From NCBI GenBank assembly GCA_044506565.1, contig JBIQKN010000004.1, forward strand, positions 1 through 64,000: a stretch of DNA of 64,000 nucleotides, in the 5' to 3' direction. This document shows positions 9,495-18,140 of this stretch, in pieces. Made by a program: the position numbers and the translations under genes. The first letter of the stretch is position 1; each line of letters begins with the position of its first letter. The notes below the pieces were generated by a model. The model saw only the letters and a program-made list of their open reading frames with translations, searched no databases and was not told the origin of the DNA. Source of the stretch: Croceibacterium_A sp044506565. GTDB taxonomy: Bacteria; Pseudomonadota; Alphaproteobacteria; Sphingomonadales; Sphingomonadaceae.

Positions 9495-9604
9495 CGGTCC
9501 TCCCCTCGGGCGTGGCCGCACCTCGTCGGGTGCAGCATTTGCGCTCGATGGCACGATGTCCAGAGGCGTGTGTGCTCGAAAGCGGTGCGGAGGCGGGCCG
9601 CGCC

Positions 9605-10195
9605 TCAGCGGCGCAGCAAGTAGACGGCGTATTCGGCGCGCCAGTTGGCGCCGAGCGCCCCCAGCTCGGTCTCGCCGCTGAAGAACCAGCTGCGCTCGAT
9701 CGCCACGCCCTTCTCGCGCAGCAACGCGAGGAAATCGGTCACGGTGACGTGGTGGATGTTCTGCGTCTCGTACCAGCTCACCGGCAGGTGCCGCGTCACC
9801 GGCATGCGGCCGTTCCACAGCAGCGAGAGGCGCATCCGCCAGTGGGCGAAGTTGGGGAAGCTGACGAACGCCTTGCGGCCGATCCTCAGCAGTTCCTCGA
9901 GCATCAGGTCGGGCCGTTCGGCGGTCTGCAGGGTCTGGCTCAGCACCGCATAATCGAACGCATCGTCGGGATAGTCTGCGAGGTCGCGGTTGGCGTCGCC
10001 CTGGATCGCCGAAAGTCCGCGCTCGACGCATTTCTCGACCGCCTCGGGGTCGATCTCCATCCCGCGCGCATCGACCTGCCGTTCGTCGCGCAGCACCGCC
10101 ATCAGCTCGCCTTCGCCGCAGCCGACGTCGAGCACCCGGCTGCCGGGAGCGATGTGCTGCGCGATCACCGCGAGGTCGGGACGCAGCCCGCTCAT
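9605..10195 (-). CDS. metW: Methionine biosynthesis protein, SAM-dependent methyltransferase fold
   Basis: A 196-residue MetW protein. The SAM-binding motif VLDVGCGEGELMAVL lies near the N-terminus, followed by GDANRDLADYPDDAFDYAVL and the typical AFVSFPNFAHWRMR and PVSWYETQNIHHVTVTDF segments. MetW pairs with MetX in homoserine acylation in many Proteobacteria; its exact role is less certain than its fold. It is the last gene of metX-GNAT-metW; the ATG at 10195 overlaps the stop of the acetyltransferase gene. Confidence 0.95.
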   Translation of the reverse strand: MSGLRPDLAVIAQHIAPGSRVLDVGCGEGELMAVLRDERQVDARGMEIDPEAVEKCVERGLSAIQGDANRDLADYPDDAFDYAVLSQTLQTAERPDLMLEELLRIGRKAFVSFPNFAHWRMRLSLLWNGRMPVTRHLPVSWYETQNIHHVTVTDFLALLREKGVAIERSWFFSGETELGALGANWRAEYAVYLLRR

Positions 10196-10623
10196 GCGTA
10201 GATCTCCGGGAAATGGCGCTCCATCCCGCGTTCCGGGTGGGCGAGGGGACTCCAGCCGAGGCTCTCGTACAGGCCGTGGGCGTCGAGGGTCATCAGCAGC
10301 CAGCGGCGCAGGCCCTGCAGCTCGGGATGCGCCTGGAGGTGGGCGACCATCGCCCTGGCCAGGCCGCGACCGCGATGGGCCTCGAGCACGTAGACGTCGG
10401 CGAGGTAGGCAAACGTCGCCCGGTCGGTCACCACGCGGGCGAGTCCGACCTGTTCGCCATCGCAGTGAACCGCGACGCACAGGCTGTTGGCGATGGCCCG
10501 GGCGACGGTCGCATAGGGGATGCCCGGCGACCAGTAGCTGCGCGCGAGATAGGCGTGCGCGGCCGCGACGTCGATCCGCGCCGGATCGTCGACCAGCTCG
10601 TATCCGGGGGGCACGGCGCTCAC
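10192..10623 (-). CDS. GNAT family N-acetyltransferase
   Basis: A 143-residue acetyltransferase. The acetyl-CoA-binding motif is ADVYVLEAHRGRGLARAMVA (strand 4 and the RGxG/A loop), and the C-terminus has WLLMTLDAHGLYESLGW, the usual strand 5 - YxxxGF element. The substrate is unknown. It starts at GTG 10623, overlapping the metX stop as GTGA, and its stop overlaps metW. It is thus locked between metX and metW, which suggests co-translation rather than proving a role in methionine synthesis. Confidence 0.92.
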   Translation of the reverse strand: MSAVPPGYELVDDPARIDVAAAHAYLARSYWSPGIPYATVARAIANSLCVAVHCDGEQVGLARVVTDRATFAYLADVYVLEAHRGRGLARAMVAHLQAHPELQGLRRWLLMTLDAHGLYESLGWSPLAHPERGMERHFPEIYA

Positions 10624-11726
10624 CGGTTGAGGAACCCGGCAATGACGCGGTCGAGCGCGGGGACGTCGAGCAGGAACGAGTCGTGCCCGTAGGGCGCCGA
10701 CAGCTCGACGAAGCTGACCGGCGCGGCGACCGCATTGAGCGCATGGACGATCTGGCGCATCTCGCTCGTCGGGTAGAGCCAGTCGGTGTCGAAGCTGATC
10801 AGGCAGAAGCGCGCGGTGCAGCGGGAAAACGCATCGGCCAGCCGCCCGCCATGCTCCTCGGCGAGGTCGAAGTAGTCCATCGCCCGCGAGATGTAGAGGT
10901 ACGAGTTGGCGTCGAACCGGTTGGTGAAGGCGATCCCCTGGTGCCGCAGGTAGCTCTCGACCTGGAAGTCGGCATCGAAGCCGAAGCTCTTGGCCTCACG
11001 GTCCTGCAGGCGGCGGCCGAACTTCTCGGCCAGCGCCGCTTCGCTGAGATAGGTGATGTGCGCCGCCATGCGCGCGACCGCGAGCCCGGCGTCGGGACCC
11101 TTGCCCTTGCTATAGTAGTCGCCACCGTTCCACGCCGGGTCGGCCATGATCGCCTGGCGGCCGACCTCGTGGAAGGCGATGTTCTGCGCCGACATGCTCG
11201 CGGGCGTGGCGATGCCGAGGATCCGCTCGGCGCGGTCCGGGTAGTTCGCGGCGAGGCTCAGCGCGAGCATCCCGCCCATCGACGGGCCGACCGCGGCGTG
11301 CAGCTTGCCGATCCCGAGCGCGTCGAGCAGCGCGACTTGCGCGCGGACCATGTCGCGGATGGTGATGACCGGGAAGCGCATCGCCCACGGCTTGCCATCG
11401 GGGCCGGGGCTGGCCGGGCCGGTCGAGCCCATGCAGCTGCCGATGAAGTTGGCGCAGATCACGTGGAACCGCGCGGTGTCGATCGGCTTGCCCGGGCCGA
11501 CCATCCGGTCCCACCAGCCGGGCTTGCCGGTGATCGGGTGCGGGCTGGCGACGTGCTGGTCGCCGGTCAGCGCGTGGAAGATCAGGATCGCGTTGGACCT
11601 GTCGGGCGCGAGCTCGCCGTAGGTCTCGTAGGCAAGCGTGACCTGCTCGAGCCGCTGGCCGCTGTCGAGCGGCAGGGCGTCGGCCAGCACGAGGCTGCTG
11701 CTGGAAGAGGCGGTCACCGTGGCCAT
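10620..11726 (-). CDS. metX: Homoserine O-acyltransferase (acetyl- or succinyl-)
   Basis: A 368-residue alpha/beta-hydrolase-fold enzyme that acylates L-homoserine, the first committed step to methionine. Motifs: FHALTGDQHVA, NFIGSCMGSTGPASPGPDGK, the nucleophile elbow GPSMGGMLAL, FDTDWLYPTSEMRQI holding the catalytic Asp region, and YGHDSFLLD with the catalytic His. Sequence alone does not decide acetyl-CoA against succinyl-CoA. The start is ATG 11726 (MATVTASSSSS); a longer frame to 11768 is open but runs into the promoter region shared with hisC. Confidence 0.95.
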   Translation of the reverse strand: MATVTASSSSSLVLADALPLDSGQRLEQVTLAYETYGELAPDRSNAILIFHALTGDQHVASPHPITGKPGWWDRMVGPGKPIDTARFHVICANFIGSCMGSTGPASPGPDGKPWAMRFPVITIRDMVRAQVALLDALGIGKLHAAVGPSMGGMLALSLAANYPDRAERILGIATPASMSAQNIAFHEVGRQAIMADPAWNGGDYYSKGKGPDAGLAVARMAAHITYLSEAALAEKFGRRLQDREAKSFGFDADFQVESYLRHQGIAFTNRFDANSYLYISRAMDYFDLAEEHGGRLADAFSRCTARFCLISFDTDWLYPTSEMRQIVHALNAVAAPVSFVELSAPYGHDSFLLDVPALDRVIAGFLNR

Positions 11727-11755
11727 GGGTCGCCGCGACTTGTGACAGGCGAGTC

Positions 11756-11803
11756 GGGCTGTCAACAATCCTCCCCGAACCGCCGCAGAGGATGGGCTGT
11801 CAA
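11756..11803 (-). promoter_or_regulatory. Two direct copies of TTGACAGCCC between metX and hisC
   Basis: In the 140-bp divergent gap the 10-mer gggctgtcaa occurs at 11756-11765 and again at 11794-11803, 38 bp apart. Read toward metX, each starts with a perfect -35-like TTGACA. Neither has a convincing -10 box at 17 nt, so they may be tandem promoters or repressor half-sites. No SAM riboswitch shape is evident. Confidence 0.4.
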
Positions 11804-11866
11804 TTCGCGCCGCTTGGCGTTATGCGCCCGCCGGTGACGGACGACCTCCCGACAGCCGGGCCCGCA

Positions 11867-12949
11867 ATGAAGCCGTGGATCGCGGCGATCCATGCCTATG
11901 TCCCGGGCAGGAGCACGGCCGCCGACGGCAGGCCGCTGGTCAAGCTCTCGGCCAACGAGAACCCCCTCGGCACCAGCCCGGCGGCGCTCGCCGCGCTCGC
12001 CGAGGGGATCGCGCCATCGCTCTATCCCGACCCCGACAGCACCGCGCTGCGCGAGGCGATCGGCGCGCTGCACGGAATCGACGTGGCGCGGATCGTCTGC
12101 GGGACCGGCTCGGACGAGCTGCTCAACCTCGCCGCGCAGGCTTTCGCCGGCCCGGGCGACGAGGTCGTCTACGTGCGCTACGGCTTCGCGGTCTACGATA
12201 TCGCCGCGCGCCGCTGCGGTGCCACCGTGGTGGTCGCGCCCGACCGCGACTTCGGGACCGACGTCGATGCACTGCTCGCCTGCGTGACCGAGCGTACGCG
12301 GGTGGTGTTCGTAGCCAACCCGAACAACCCCACGGGCAGCTTCCTGCCCAAGGCCGAGCTCGCCCGGCTCCACTCCGGGCTCCCCGGCAACGTGCTGCTG
12401 GTGATCGACCAGGCCTATGCCGAATACGTCGCGGCCGAGGACGATGATGGCGGGCTGGCGCTGGCGGCGGCGCATGACAACGTGCTGGTCACGCGGACCT
12501 TCTCGAAGATCTACGGCCTCGCCGGTGAGCGCGTCGGCTGGGGCACCGGGGCGCCCGGGGTGGTCGACGCGCTCAACCGCATCCGCGGGCCGTTCAACGT
12601 CACCGTGAGCGCGCAGCAGGCGGCGCTCGCGGCGCTCGGCGACCAGGACTTCGTCGCCCGCTCGCGCGAGCACAACCGCGCCGAGCGCGCGCGGTTCGTC
12701 GCGGCGGTCGAGGCGCTCGGCAACAGCGGCTTGCGCGCGCTGCCGAGCGAGGCCAACTTCGTGCTCGTGCTGTTCGAGGGGGGACTGAGCGCCGAAGCGG
12801 CGCTGCACGGGCTGGCCGAGGCCGGGTACGCGGTGCGTCACCTGCCGGGCCAGGGGCTGCCTCACGGGCTGCGGATCACGATCGGCACGCGCGAACAGAT
12901 GGACGAGGTCGCCGCCACGCTGCGGGCGCTGGCGGAGGGGGGCCGATGA
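11867..12949 (+). CDS. hisC: Histidinol-phosphate aminotransferase (aromatic/histidine transaminase)
   Basis: A 360-residue fold-type I PLP enzyme. It has LVKLSANENPLGTSP at the N-terminus, VVFVANPNNPTGSFLP (the NPNNPTG motif) and the PLP-lysine segment TRTFSKIYGLAGERVGWG. It overlaps the arogenate/prephenate dehydrogenase gene downstream (ATGA, 12946-12949), so besides histidine synthesis it may transaminate prephenate or hydroxyphenylpyruvate in tyrosine and phenylalanine synthesis, as known for HisC-type enzymes in such operons. The start is ATG 11867 (MKPWIAAIHAYVPG); the frame is open from 11792 but across the promoter. Confidence 0.95.
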   Translation: MKPWIAAIHAYVPGRSTAADGRPLVKLSANENPLGTSPAALAALAEGIAPSLYPDPDSTALREAIGALHGIDVARIVCGTGSDELLNLAAQAFAGPGDEVVYVRYGFAVYDIAARRCGATVVVAPDRDFGTDVDALLACVTERTRVVFVANPNNPTGSFLPKAELARLHSGLPGNVLLVIDQAYAEYVAAEDDDGGLALAAAHDNVLVTRTFSKIYGLAGERVGWGTGAPGVVDALNRIRGPFNVTVSAQQAALAALGDQDFVARSREHNRAERARFVAAVEALGNSGLRALPSEANFVLVLFEGGLSAEAALHGLAEAGYAVRHLPGQGLPHGLRITIGTREQMDEVAATLRALAEGGR

Positions 12950-13857
12950 GCTTCGACAAGGTCGCGATCATCGGGCTCGGTCTGCTTGGCGGCTCGATCG
13001 GCCTCGCCGTTCGCCAGCACCTGCCCGGTGTGACGACGACGGGTTACGACAGCGATCCCGCGGTACGCGCGCGCGCGGCCGAGCGCGGTCTTGCCGGCAC
13101 CATCTGCGAGACCTCCGCCGAGGCGGTCTCCGGCGCCGACCTGGTGATCCTCTGCGTGCCGGTCGGCGCGATGGAAGAAGTGGGGCGCGAGATCGCCGAC
13201 GCGCTGGCACCGGGTGCGCTGGTGAGCGACGTCGGTTCCTCGAAGCAGACGGTCAGCGACGCGCTCGCCGAGGCGCTGCCGGGCCACTGCGTGATCCCGG
13301 CGCACCCGGTCGCGGGGACCGAGGACAGCGGGCCCGACGCCGGCTTCGCCTCGCTGTTCCACCACCGCTGGTGCATCGTCACCCCGCCTGAGGGCGCCGA
13401 TCCGGCCAAAGTCGCGGCCCTGGTCGAGTTCTGGGAATCGCTGGGCGCGATGGTCGATACCATGGACGTCGCGCACCACGACCTCGTGCTCGCGGTGACC
13501 AGCCACATCCCGCACCTGATCGCCTACACGATCGTCGGCACCGCCTCGGAGCTCGAGAACGTCACCCGCAGCGAGGTGATCAAGTACTCGGCCGGAGGCT
13601 TCCGCGACTTCACCCGCATCGCCGCCTCGGACCCGACGATGTGGCGCGACGTGTTCCTGCACAACCGCGACGCGGTGCTCGAGATGCTCGACCGGTTCCT
13701 CACCGACCTCGCGCTGATGCGCGAGGCGATCCGTTCGCGCGACGGCGAGACGATGTTCGAGGTATTCAGCCGCACCCGCTCGATCCGCCGGTCGATCGTG
13801 GCGCTGGGCCAGGACGATGCGCGGCCCGACTTCGGCCGCAAGCACAACGGGGATTGA
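12946..13857 (+). CDS. tyrC: Prephenate/arogenate dehydrogenase
   Basis: A 303-residue TyrA-family NAD(P)-dependent dehydrogenase forming the tyrosine precursor. The Rossmann motif is VAIIGLGLLGGSIGLAV. The active-site regions are SDVGSSKQTV, HPVAGTEDSGPDAG (the HPxxG motif) and SHIPHLIAYTIVG. The C-terminal helical dimer domain has FRDFTRIAASDPTMW. No chorismate mutase or ACT domain is present, consistent with the sphingomonad cyclohexadienyl or arogenate enzymes. Prephenate versus arogenate preference cannot be read from sequence. It is translationally coupled to hisC. Confidence 0.93.
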   Translation: MSFDKVAIIGLGLLGGSIGLAVRQHLPGVTTTGYDSDPAVRARAAERGLAGTICETSAEAVSGADLVILCVPVGAMEEVGREIADALAPGALVSDVGSSKQTVSDALAEALPGHCVIPAHPVAGTEDSGPDAGFASLFHHRWCIVTPPEGADPAKVAALVEFWESLGAMVDTMDVAHHDLVLAVTSHIPHLIAYTIVGTASELENVTRSEVIKYSAGGFRDFTRIAASDPTMWRDVFLHNRDAVLEMLDRFLTDLALMREAIRSRDGETMFEVFSRTRSIRRSIVALGQDDARPDFGRKHNGD

Positions 13858-13867
13858 GGGGCAGGAG

Positions 13868-14038
13868 CCCTCATCCAACTTCGACTAAGCCCCTGCGGGG
13901 CCAAGTCTTCGTATCCTTCTCCCGCCAGCGGGAGAAGAATCCCTGCCGCCAGCGCTGCCCCTTTCTTCTCCCGCTGGCGGGAGAAGGATAGCGGAGGTTA
14001 GGTCCGTCAGGACCTTACCGGAGCTTGGATGAGGGCCC
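13868..14038. repeat. Long inverted repeat between tyrC and the alpha-galactosidase gene
   Basis: The whole intergenic space between these convergent genes is an imperfect inverted repeat. Outer arms ccctcatccaac.. and ..ttggatgaggg pair, and inner arms tccttctcccgccagcggga and its complement (tcccgctggcgggagaagga) also pair. Each inner arm is itself a small hairpin. It has the size and form of a non-coding palindromic element of the sphingomonad type and would form a bidirectional terminator-like structure. Confidence 0.8.
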
Positions 14039-14040
14039 CT

Positions 14041-15270
14041 CTACTCGGGCGCCAGCACGAACACCGCCGTGTCGCGCGGGGCGAGCGTGACCGTGAGCGG
14101 TGCGCGGGTGGTCCCGCTCGCTGTGCCGGTCCAGGCCTCGGTGATCCGGAAGTGCCGCTCGCCGATCCTGGCGAACTTCTGGTTGAGGTCGTCGGACAGC
14201 GGATGCTGCGCAAAGTCGATTGTGTGCGTGCGCCGCGAGTCGGAGCGGTTGAGCACGGCGATCGCCCAGCGCTCCTCGGCCAGCGGACGGGCCCAGGCCT
14301 CGATCTCGGGCGTGCGGAGCCACGCGAAACCCTGCAGGCCGAGCGGGTCCTGGTCGATCGCGACGATCCGCGGGTTGGTCAGGATCGCGGCGATCTCGGG
14401 CTTCATGCCGATCACGTCGGTGCCGGCGATCAGCGGCGCGGCGAGCATCGCCCACAGCGCGAAGTGCGAGCGGTTTTCGGCCAGCGTCGGCAAGTTGCCG
14501 ACTTCCATCATGTCGGGGTCGTTCCACCCGCCCGGTCCGGCGTACCGGCGCAGGCCGGCCTGCTTGTCGAGGATGTTGAGCACGCCGAAGCTGCTCCAGC
14601 TGCCGTGGCCGAGCTCGCAGTTCCAGCAGTTCACGATGTCGCCGGTGGTGCGCCACAGGTGGCCGATCTCGCCGGCCCATTCCCACGGGCGGTTGTCGCC
14701 CCATTCGCAGATCGAGAACACGATCGGACGTCCCGCCGCATGGAGTGCGTCGCGCATCGTCGCATAGGCTTCGCGCGGGTTGCGCTGCGCCACCCCGCTG
14801 CCGGTGTTGCACCAGTCGTACTTGAGGTAGTCGACGCCCCAGCGGGCGAACTGCAGCGCGTCCTGGTACTCGTGCCCCTGACTGCCGGGGCGACCGGCGC
14901 AGGTCCTCGTGCCGGCGTCGGAATAGATGCCGAGCTTGAGTCCGCGTTCGTGGACGTAGTCGGCGAGTGCCGCGATCCCCGAAGGAAAGCGCTCGGGGTC
15001 GGCCTGCAGGAAGCCGTCGGCGTCGCGCTGGCCCTGCCAGCAGTCGTCGATGTTGACGTAGACGTATCCCGCGTCGCGCATCCCGCTGGCGACGAGGGCG
15101 TCGGCGGTGCGGCGGACCAGCGTCTCGTCGATCTCGCAGCCGTAGTGGTTCCAGCTGTTCCACCCCATCGGCGGGGTGCCTGCGAGATCGGGAAACTTTT
15201 GCGCGACCGCCGCCGCCGGCGCCAACGCCAGCGCCGCGGCCAGGAGGCTCGCGGCTATCGCCTTGCCCAT
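14041..15270 (-). CDS. Alpha-galactosidase, glycoside hydrolase family 27, exported
   Basis: A 409-residue GH27 enzyme with a signal peptide (MGKAIAASLLAAALALAPAA, AVA-Q site). It begins after cleavage with DLAGTPPMGWNSWNHYGC, the family signature. The catalytic nucleophile is the aspartate of YLKYDWCN and the acid/base the aspartate of GWNDPDMMEVG. The TIM barrel (about 30-320) is followed by a beta-sandwich domain ending VTLAPRDTAVFVLAPE. It hydrolyses terminal alpha-galactosides in the periplasm or outside. No other sugar genes are nearby. It is convergent with tyrC. Confidence 0.95.
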   Translation of the reverse strand: MGKAIAASLLAAALALAPAAAVAQKFPDLAGTPPMGWNSWNHYGCEIDETLVRRTADALVASGMRDAGYVYVNIDDCWQGQRDADGFLQADPERFPSGIAALADYVHERGLKLGIYSDAGTRTCAGRPGSQGHEYQDALQFARWGVDYLKYDWCNTGSGVAQRNPREAYATMRDALHAAGRPIVFSICEWGDNRPWEWAGEIGHLWRTTGDIVNCWNCELGHGSWSSFGVLNILDKQAGLRRYAGPGGWNDPDMMEVGNLPTLAENRSHFALWAMLAAPLIAGTDVIGMKPEIAAILTNPRIVAIDQDPLGLQGFAWLRTPEIEAWARPLAEERWAIAVLNRSDSRRTHTIDFAQHPLSDDLNQKFARIGERHFRITEAWTGTASGTTRAPLTVTLAPRDTAVFVLAPE

Positions 15271-15282
15271 GACCTCTCCCCC

Positions 15283-15963
15283 TCAGTCGTTCAGCGCGTT
15301 GATCGCGGCGTGGACCCGCGACTCGATCTCCTCGCGCGGCAAGCCCGGCTCGATCGGCTCGCCGAACTGCAGTGTGATCGTCCCGGGACGCTTCCGCCAC
15401 CGGTGATAGAGCGGCCCGCTGTCCACCGCCACCGGGACCACCGGCAGGCCGAGCAGCTTGTAGAGGCCGGCAAACCCCGACTGTAACGGCGGTCGCTCCC
15501 CGTGGGGGACACGCGTGCCTTCGGGAAAGATCGCCAGCGGCCGTCCGCTGCCGACGAACTGCCGGGCATCGGCCAGCATCGCCCTCAGGCCTTTCGCCCC
15601 CTGGTCGCGCCGAACCATGACCGAGCCGTAGGCCCGTGCGGCACGCCCCCAGCCGGGAATGCGGAACAGTTCCTCCTTGCCGAACGGCACCGGGAAATCG
15701 AGCGTGTTCGGCAGGTCGATCGCCTCGAAGAAGCTCTCGTGCTTGATCGCGTAGAGCGCCGCGCCCTCGATCGGGCGGCCTTTCTGGCGGACCGTGATGC
15801 CAACGAGGTATCGCAGGCAGGCGCGGTGAAACCGCGACCAGGTGTCGGGAACTATCCTTATCCGCGACGGGGCCAGCAGCGCGGCCGTGGCCGCCACCAG
15901 CACGAAGGCGACGCTGCCGAGATAGAACACCAGGTAGAATGCGAGGCTGCGGAGGACGGTCAT
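15283..15963 (-). CDS. plsC: 1-acyl-sn-glycerol-3-phosphate acyltransferase (PlsC-type)
   Basis: A 226-residue membrane acyltransferase. It has an N-terminal hydrophobic segment (LAFYLVFYLGSVAFVLVAAT). Motif I is degenerate, YAIKHESFFEAI: the H-x4-D pattern is read as H-ESFFE. Then come GYxxV-like RDQGAKGLRAML, the FPEGTRVPHGE motif (consensus FPEGTR) and VVPVAVDSG. The family acylates lysophosphatidic acid. The acidic residue of the HX4D box appears to be E, a known variant among PlsC relatives. The start is ATG 15963, 4 nt after the ydcF stop, so it is the last gene of ftsE-ftsX-ydcF-plsC. Confidence 0.9.
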   Translation of the reverse strand: MTVLRSLAFYLVFYLGSVAFVLVAATAALLAPSRIRIVPDTWSRFHRACLRYLVGITVRQKGRPIEGAALYAIKHESFFEAIDLPNTLDFPVPFGKEELFRIPGWGRAARAYGSVMVRRDQGAKGLRAMLADARQFVGSGRPLAIFPEGTRVPHGERPPLQSGFAGLYKLLGLPVVPVAVDSGPLYHRWRKRPGTITLQFGEPIEPGLPREEIESRVHAAINALND

Positions 15964-15967
15964 CGCG

Positions 15968-16498
15968 TCATCCGGGCAGGATCCGGACCAGCCACGCCGC
16001 AAGCAGCTTGTGGTACTCGAGGAACAGCGTCCGGAGCGAAGGTTCGGTGCGCACCGCGTCGCGAACCACCACCGTGTCTTCGGGCAGGACGCTTTCGAGT
16101 TCGAGCGCGGCGCGGCGCATGTGCCAGTCGCTGGTCACCAGCCGCAGCGAACGCACCTCGCCTGCCGCCACCCAGTCGGACGTTTCGCGCGCGTTGCCGC
16201 GCGTGTCGAGCGCCGCAAAGCCGAGCGTGACGCAGCATTCCATCGTCGCCTCGGGCACGTCGTACTCGATCGCGAACTCGTGCGGCTTGACGTGGCTGTC
16301 GACCCCGCTGACCAGCATCCGCTCGGCGGCGCCGCCCTGCAGCATCTCGAGCCCGCGGGCGATTCGACCACCGCCCCCGGTGGGGACGACGATCGCGTCG
16401 GTCTTCTCGCCGGCCGCGGGCCGCGGCAGCGCCACGGCGAACCACAGGAAGCCGAACGCCCACAGGACGAGCACCAGCGACAGGATCCGGCGGATCAC
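15968..16498 (-). CDS. YdcF/ElyC-type DUF218 membrane protein
   Basis: A 176-residue protein with one N-terminal transmembrane helix (ILSLVLVLWAFGFLWFAVAL) and a DUF218 domain: DAIVVPTGGGGRIARGLEML, MLVSGV, GNARETSDW, LVTSDWHMRRAALEL. DUF218 proteins (SanA/ElyC/YdcF) are linked to envelope or peptidoglycan-precursor metabolism, but the reaction is unclear. The start is GTG 16498, overlapping the ftsX stop as GTGA. Coupling to the cell-division ABC pair fits an envelope role. Confidence 0.9.
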   Translation of the reverse strand: MIRRILSLVLVLWAFGFLWFAVALPRPAAGEKTDAIVVPTGGGGRIARGLEMLQGGAAERMLVSGVDSHVKPHEFAIEYDVPEATMECCVTLGFAALDTRGNARETSDWVAAGEVRSLRLVTSDWHMRRAALELESVLPEDTVVVRDAVRTEPSLRTLFLEYHKLLAAWLVRILPG

Positions 16499-17424
16499 AG
16501 CATCCGCCTCAGCGCGGAGAGAACGGTGAGGCGCGCGGTGAGCATGGCCAGCACTATGCCCAGCAGCGGCAGCGCTGCAAGCATCGCCCAGTCGGCCGGG
16601 CCGAAGCTTCCCCCGGCGACCATCCCCGAGCCGAGCCGCGCGAACTGGCGGCCGAGCAGGACGACCGTCGAGAGTCCGAGCAGCAGGCCCGCCAAGCCGC
16701 CAAGCGCGGCATCGATTCCAATCGAGCGCTGGAACAGCCGGGCGATCTGACCGTCGGTCCCGCCGAGCAGGTGGATGATCTCGACCGTGTCGCGGTTCGA
16801 GCCCAGCGCGCTGCGCGCCGCGAGCCAGACCGCGGCCGCGGTCGTCGCGCCGAGCAGTGCCACGAGGCCGAGAGCGAGCCACTGCAGCGAGCGGATGGCA
16901 TCGAACACCGGTTCCAGCCAGCTCGCCTGGGCATCGACGCGCGCCGATGGCACCGAACCCGCCAGTGCAGCACGCAGCTCGTCGAGCCGCCGCGGTGTCA
17001 CGGGGCCGACGAGCCGGACGTCGATCAGCACCGGCACGGCGATCGCATCTTCCTCCGGCACGTCCTGCTCGCCGAGCCAGGGCTCGAGCAGCGCCTCGAT
17101 CTCGGCGTCGGGCACGCGGCGAACCTCGGCGACGTCCTCGCGGTTGGACAGCAGCGCGACGGCGACTTCCGCCTGGCGGGCGCGCTCCGCGGGCCCGCCC
17201 TCGAGGATCTGCAGCGTCACGCCGCCGGCAATCTCTGCGCGCGAGTTCTGGGCGAGATTGCGCAGCGCCAGTCCAGCTCCGGCCGCGATCACCGTGAGCG
17301 CCATCATGATCCCGATGACCCACGGCATCGGCCCGGCGAGGCGGGACTGCTGCATGATTCCGGCGCGGTCGCCTGCGCCGAAGCGCGGGGCGTTGCGCCG
17401 AACCGGGGAGGGCGGCTGGCTCAT
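16495..17424 (-). CDS. ftsX: Cell division protein FtsX (membrane part of FtsEX)
   Basis: A 309-residue FtsX/ABC3-permease protein. After a basic cytoplasmic N-terminus there is TM1 (PMPWVIGIMMALTVIAAGAG), a periplasmic domain of about 120 residues, then three C-terminal TM segments (WLALGLVALLGATTAAAVWL, GGLAGLLLGLSTVVLL, AMLAALPLLGIVLAML). TVEIIHLLGGTDGQIARLFQ is the usual cytoplasmic loop. With FtsE it transmits ATP hydrolysis to periplasmic peptidoglycan hydrolases at the division site. Its ATG overlaps the ftsE stop. Confidence 0.95.
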   Translation of the reverse strand: MSQPPSPVRRNAPRFGAGDRAGIMQQSRLAGPMPWVIGIMMALTVIAAGAGLALRNLAQNSRAEIAGGVTLQILEGGPAERARQAEVAVALLSNREDVAEVRRVPDAEIEALLEPWLGEQDVPEEDAIAVPVLIDVRLVGPVTPRRLDELRAALAGSVPSARVDAQASWLEPVFDAIRSLQWLALGLVALLGATTAAAVWLAARSALGSNRDTVEIIHLLGGTDGQIARLFQRSIGIDAALGGLAGLLLGLSTVVLLGRQFARLGSGMVAGGSFGPADWAMLAALPLLGIVLAMLTARLTVLSALRRML

Positions 17425-18140
17425 GGGGCCTCCCTGCGCGGCGGATAGCGGAGGGCGCCGGTCGGGTCGGCGAGGCGCCCCCGGTCGAGGCGCATGATCA
17501 GCGAATCGGGCACTTTCTTCAGCAGGTGGACGTCGTGGGTGGCGACGACCACCGTCGTGCCGAGGCGGTTGAGCGCCTCGAACAGCCGCAGGAGCTTCAA
17601 CGCGAGGTCGGGATCGACGTTGCCGGTCGGCTCGTCGGCGACGAGGATCTCGGGCCGGGCGATCACCGCCCGCGCGATCGCCACGCGCTGCTGCTCGCCT
17701 CCCGAAAGCGTCGCCGGACGCGCATCGTGCCGACGCTCGAGGCCTACCCAGTCGAGCATGTCGGCCACCGGTTTGCGGATTTCGCTCTCCGGCACGCCCG
17801 AGACCCGCAGCGGCAGCGCCACGTTATCGAACGCGGATAGGTGCGGGACGAGCCGGAAATCCTGGAACACGACGCCGATCCGGCGGCGAAAGGCGGGCAG
17901 CGCCTGGCGTGGGAGCGTGATCACGTCGGTCCCGAACATCCGGATGATCCCGCGCGAAGGCCGCTGCGCGAGATAGAGCAGCTTGAGCAGCGAGGTCTTG
18001 CCGGCGCCGCTCGCGCCGGTGAGGAAGTAGAAGCTCCCCGGATAGAGCGCGAACGAGACGTCGCTCAGCACCTCGCGCTCGGTGCCGTAGCGCAGGCCGA
18101 CGTTATCGAACTGTACGATCGTCCCCTCCCCCCCGCTCAC
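17421..18140 (-). CDS. ftsE: Cell division ATP-binding protein FtsE
   Basis: A 239-residue ABC ATPase. Walker A is GASGAGKTS, the Q-loop GVVFQDFRL, the signature LSGGEQQRVAIARA, Walker B ILVADEPTGNVD, and the H-loop VVVATHD. Length and adjacency to ftsX fix the identity. The start is uncertain: no ATG lies just before IVQFDNVGLRYG, so GTG 18140 (giving MSGGEGTIVQF) is chosen; the frame is open to 18305. The divergent zinc-ribbon gene starts 157 bp away. Confidence 0.94.
   Translation of the reverse strand: MSGGEGTIVQFDNVGLRYGTEREVLSDVSFALYPGSFYFLTGASGAGKTSLLKLLYLAQRPSRGIIRMFGTDVITLPRQALPAFRRRIGVVFQDFRLVPHLSAFDNVALPLRVSGVPESEIRKPVADMLDWVGLERRHDARPATLSGGEQQRVAIARAVIARPEILVADEPTGNVDPDLALKLLRLFEALNRLGTTVVVATHDVHLLKKVPDSLIMRLDRGRLADPTGALRYPPRREAP

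Noticed and set aside
11727..11866. SAM riboswitch upstream of metX
   Set aside because: No SAM-I or SAM-II stem pattern could be drawn in the 140-bp gap; only the repeated TTGACAGCCC is evident.
13868..14038. CRISPR-like array from repeated cttctcccgc hairpins
   Set aside because: Only two units, inverted and not regularly spaced, and no cas genes.
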